From: UBA12014 sp029248335
GTDB lineage: Bacteria; Planctomycetota; Phycisphaerae; Phycisphaerales; SM1A02
DNA length: 20,358 bases
Direction: 5' to 3'
NCBI GenBank assembly: GCA_029248335.1
Contig: JAQWJM010000062.1
Location: forward strand, 1 to 20,358
The position numbers and the translations under genes are program-made. The notes beneath the pieces were generated by a model, which worked only from the letters and a program-made list of their open reading frames with translations, had not been told where the DNA came from and made no database searches. This document shows positions 16,360 through 20,358 of the stretch, piece by piece. Positions within the stretch are counted from its first letter, which is position 1; each line of letters starts with the position of its first letter.

Positions 16360-17312
16360 GCGTCTTCGATCCTCGGGGGCGTCGCTCGATCCCACACCAC
16401 GACCTCGCGTCGAAGTTCGATTCCTCGCGCGTCGAGGACCCGGCCGCGGACGAGGTCGCTCAGTTCGATCGCATCGCGGGCCCGACCGTTCCGTTCGATG
16501 GTGAAGAAGTTCGCATGGCGGGTCGAGACGGTGGCGGAACCGTGTCGAAGTCCCTTCAGCCCGACCTCGTCGATGATCTTCCCGGCGGACACCCGTTCAC
16601 CGGTCGCCGGATCGATCGGGTTCCGGTACATGCATCCCGCCGACTTCTCGCCGAGTGGCTGGGTGCGTTTCTTGTACGCGGCGATCTCCTTGATCCGCTC
16701 CCGGAGGGCGACGGGATTCTCCTGGGTGACGCGGAACACGGTCCAGAGAATGATGGGATCGACGATGTTCGTGCTTCGGTAGTCGAATCGGAGCTGGTCC
16801 GCGCCGTAGACGCGGACGTCGCCGCCTCCGTCGAGGCATGCGACCGCGTGGACCGCGTTTCCGATCTCACCGTACGCGCCGCCGGCGTTCATCCGGACCG
16901 CGCCGCCGATCGAGGCGGGCACGCCCATGAGCGATTCGAGCCCCGCGATGCCGGCCCGCGCGAAGTCCATCAACGTCCGGGCGAGATCCGCTCCGGCGCC
17001 GACCCGCACCAGTTCGAGTTCCCCGTCGACGTTGTGCTCGACGCGCCGGAACGCCGGGGCGTCGAGCCGGACCACGATGCCCGGCACGCCGTCGTCGTCC
17101 ACCAGCAGATTCGCCCCCTCGCCCATGATCCGGACGGGCGTGTCGACCTGGCGACAACGTCTGAGAAGTTCGGCGAGGGCGTCCGCGGTCCGCGGCCTGA
17201 CCAGGAAATCGGCGCGTCCGCCGGCGCAGAACCAGCTCTTCACGCCGATCGGGGCGTCCAGTTCGACGTCGACGTCGAGGTCGCCGAACAGACTTCGCGA
17301 GACCCGCGTCAC
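16356..17312 (-). CDS. murB: UDP-N-acetylenolpyruvoylglucosamine reductase MurB
   Basis: The product is 318 residues. The GTG at 17312 overlaps the murC stop (GTGA, 17309-17312), which sets the start although no strong ribosome binding site is visible. The frame runs on upstream only as a mirror of murC. FAD-binding and active-site motifs are present: RIMGEGANLLVDDDG (61-75), GLESLMGVPASIGGAVRMNAG (124-144) and YRS (178-180, with the substrate Arg179). SAGCMYRNP (224-232) has Cys227 where E. coli has the proton-donating Ser. The tail carries HANFF and the GIELRREV stretch. The enzyme reduces UDP-GlcNAc-enolpyruvate to UDP-MurNAc with NADPH. The YR..S pattern and short C-terminus suggest the type II (Gram-positive-like) form. 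It is second in the operon, between murC and ddl. Confidence 0.95.
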   Translation of the reverse strand: MTRVSRSLFGDLDVDVELDAPIGVKSWFCAGGRADFLVRPRTADALAELLRRCRQVDTPVRIMGEGANLLVDDDGVPGIVVRLDAPAFRRVEHNVDGELELVRVGAGADLARTLMDFARAGIAGLESLMGVPASIGGAVRMNAGGAYGEIGNAVHAVACLDGGGDVRVYGADQLRFDYRSTNIVDPIILWTVFRVTQENPVALRERIKEIAAYKKRTQPLGEKSAGCMYRNPIDPATGERVSAGKIIDEVGLKGLRHGSATVSTRHANFFTIERNGRARDAIELSDLVRGRVLDARGIELRREVVVWDRATPPRIEDA

Positions 17313-18814
17313 GCGGAGGGACCGGGGTTGGTCGCGCGGTCCACGAGACTCCGGCCGATCTGCCAGACCGGCCCGGCCCCCATGACCACGATCAGATCGC
17401 CGTCGCGGCCGATCGCCTCGAGCTGTTCGACGATGGCCTCGAAGGGGTGGACGTGCATCGCGGAGGTCCCGTGCGAACGGAGCCGATCCACGAGGTCCCC
17501 CGAGGAGATCCGGCGGCGTTCCTCCTCGCTGTCCCGGACGAAGTGGATCCGAGGAACCACGACGAGGTCCGCCTGCGAGAAACCGTGGGCGAACTGGTCG
17601 AGCAGGAAACGCGTCCGACTGTGCTGGTGGGGCTGGAAGACGCAGATGAGCCGGCCCGGATTCTCGGCGACCCGCAGCGCCCGGAGGGTGGCCTCGCATT
17701 CGCTCGGATGATGGCCGTAGTCGTCGAAGATCGTCGCGGTCCCGCCATCGGCGGTCGGCATCGTTCCCAGCCGCTGCATGCGGCGGTCGACGCCCTCGAA
17801 GTCCGCGAGGGCGGCGGCGACGTCGTCCCAGTCCGCCCCGAGCCAGTGGGCGAGGATCCCCGCGGCCGCGGCGTTGAGGGCGTTGTGGTGTCCGGCGAGT
17901 CGGGTCGTCCACTCCGCCACGAAGGCGCCGTGTTCGAGGATCCCGATTCGTCGTGCGGAGGCGTCGAAGAAGACCTGGTGATCGGCGTCGGGGGAGAAGC
18001 CGAACGTCGCGACGCCGCAGCGGAGGCCCGCCGAGATCTCGCGCCGGTGTCCGCCCTCGTGGGCGATCAAAAGGCGGCCGCCGACCTCCGCCGGCGGGAG
18101 GATGCGGGCGAAGTCGTGGAAGCTCTCGACGATCTCGTCGATCGAGGCGTAGAAGTCGAGGTGGTCCTCTTCGACGTTGTTGATCAACGCGATGGTCGGA
18201 TGATGATGGTGGAAGGACCGATTGAACTCGCAGGCCTCGGCCACGAAGATCCCGGGCCGGTCGCCGGCCGCCGGGTCCTCGGGACGGTTGGGCAGTCGAT
18301 CTGCGCCGACCCGTGATCCGCCCCCGAGCTGTCGACAGTTCGCGCCGGCGATGAAGCTCGGGTCGAGGCCGCACTGGACGAGGACGTGGGCGAGCATCGA
18401 CGTCGTGGTGCTCTTGCCGTGGGTTCCCGCGATGGACACCGCGGTCCGGCCCAGCATCGCCCGGCCCACCGCCTCCGCGTAGGAGAGGACCTCGATTCCT
18501 CGACGGTCGGCGTCGGCGAGCAGCGGATGCTCCGGCGGAATCGCCGCACTGGCGATCAGCAGGTCGCAGGACGCGGGGAGGGTGGCGTGGTCGGATTCGT
18601 CGACCGAGACGGGCATGCCGGCCGCTCGAAGCTCCTCGACGAGGGGCCCTTCGGCCGAATCCGTGCCGCTGCAGGTGGCACCCCGCCGCTGGATCATCCG
18701 GGCGAGGCCGCTCATGCCCGAGCCGCCGACCCCCGCGAAGTGGACGAACCGACCCCGGAAGTCCGGATCGCTCCGAGGTTCCGCGGTCGTGCTGGGATCT
18801 ATTTCGGCTGGCAT
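17309..18814 (-). CDS. murC: UDP-N-acetylmuramate--L-alanine ligase MurC
   Basis: The product is 501 residues, near the usual ~490. The start at 18814 (MPAEIDPSTT) precedes the conserved GVGGSGMSGLA loop (28-38); the frame is open further to 19219 but there only mirrors the divergent regulator gene. Mur ligase motifs are in order: P-loop AGTHGKSTTT (129-138), EACEFNRSF (193-201), NNVEEDHLDFY (212-222), GHHNALNAAAA (308-318), FDDYGHHPSE (363-372) and PHQHSRT (395-401). MurC adds L-Ala to UDP-MurNAc with ATP, the first step of stem peptide synthesis in the cytoplasm. It is the first gene of the minus-strand wall operon and overlaps murB by 4 bp. The ribosome binding site before the start is weak. 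Confidence 0.96.
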   Translation of the reverse strand: MPAEIDPSTTAEPRSDPDFRGRFVHFAGVGGSGMSGLARMIQRRGATCSGTDSAEGPLVEELRAAGMPVSVDESDHATLPASCDLLIASAAIPPEHPLLADADRRGIEVLSYAEAVGRAMLGRTAVSIAGTHGKSTTTSMLAHVLVQCGLDPSFIAGANCRQLGGGSRVGADRLPNRPEDPAAGDRPGIFVAEACEFNRSFHHHHPTIALINNVEEDHLDFYASIDEIVESFHDFARILPPAEVGGRLLIAHEGGHRREISAGLRCGVATFGFSPDADHQVFFDASARRIGILEHGAFVAEWTTRLAGHHNALNAAAAGILAHWLGADWDDVAAALADFEGVDRRMQRLGTMPTADGGTATIFDDYGHHPSECEATLRALRVAENPGRLICVFQPHQHSRTRFLLDQFAHGFSQADLVVVPRIHFVRDSEEERRRISSGDLVDRLRSHGTSAMHVHPFEAIVEQLEAIGRDGDLIVVMGAGPVWQIGRSLVDRATNPGPSA

Positions 18815-18914
18815 CTTGTGGAGTCTATCGGCGCATGGGCGTCCGTTGTCGCAGCCGGTAACCGACTTCGCATCGGCCGCCCGGTGATCCGGTCCCTCCT
18901 CGTACAATCCGGAC
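18815..18914. promoter_or_regulatory. Divergent promoter region between murC and the sigma-54 regulator
   Basis: These 100 bp separate two divergent genes. TACAAT at 18903-18908 is a good -10-like sequence on the plus strand, only 6 nt before the ATG at 18915. No ribosome binding site lies between them, so a leaderless or nearly leaderless transcript is possible. No clear -35 box and no -24/-12 (GG...GC) sigma-54 element was found. Confidence 0.35.
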
Positions 18915-20306
<1,392 letters not shown>

Positions 20307-20358
20307 CCACACGCGGTCCCGGAGGCTCGAACGCCCGCCATCGGCGGTGGCCGGTGAA

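Overview
The window is very GC-rich and densely coded, and most likely comes from a member of the Planctomycetota, probably class Phycisphaerae. The main reason is the protein content. Two exported proteins end in paired dockerin-like calcium-loop repeats with the ADLGLLLAAWG-type signature common in Phycisphaerae secretomes. There are also two ASPIC/UnbV (CRTAC1-type) FG-GAP proteins, a DUF1111 di-haem protein and a MurB with Cys at the usual Ser position. The lineage is an inference from these families; there is no rRNA or tRNA gene here to confirm it.

Layout. (1) Positions 1-3671, plus strand: the 3' part of a multihaem cytochrome c/TPR protein, coupled by an ATGA overlap to a membrane-anchored CRTAC1-type FG-GAP protein. 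(2) Positions 3821-8126, minus strand: a secreted 830-residue FG-GAP protein and a DUF1111 di-haem (peroxidase-like) protein, both with dockerin-like C-termini; a strong terminator lies between this block and block 1. (3) Positions 8127-8451: a divergent regulatory region with short repeats. (4) Positions 8452-11482, plus strand: a TPR lipoprotein, a second CRTAC1-type protein and a small helix-turn-helix-like protein, joined by two ATGA overlaps. (5) Positions 11553-13538, minus strand: greA followed by a cardiolipin synthase-type phospholipase D gene. (6) Positions 13675-18814, minus strand: murC-murB-ddl-ftsQ-like, with 4-bp GTGA overlaps at murC/murB and probably murB/ddl, then a six-helix membrane protein of unknown function and a terminator. 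(7) Positions 18915-20306, plus strand: an NtrC-type sigma-54 response regulator divergent from murC.

How the genes work together. Blocks 1-4 look like an extracytoplasmic locus. It holds two c-type cytochrome genes, three FG-GAP beta-propeller proteins and TPR scaffolds, with a possible regulator at the end. The repeated plan 'TPR protein overlapping a CRTAC1 protein' occurs twice and is the best candidate for a poorly described system; its substrate cannot be read from the sequence. Block 6 is a cell-wall precursor operon in the order of a classical dcw cluster. MurC and MurB act on UDP-MurNAc precursors, Ddl makes D-Ala-D-Ala, and the FtsQ-like protein is a membrane-anchored division or wall factor. 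ftsA and ftsZ do not follow, in keeping with the known absence of FtsZ from planctomycetes. No mobile element, CRISPR array, tRNA or rRNA was seen.
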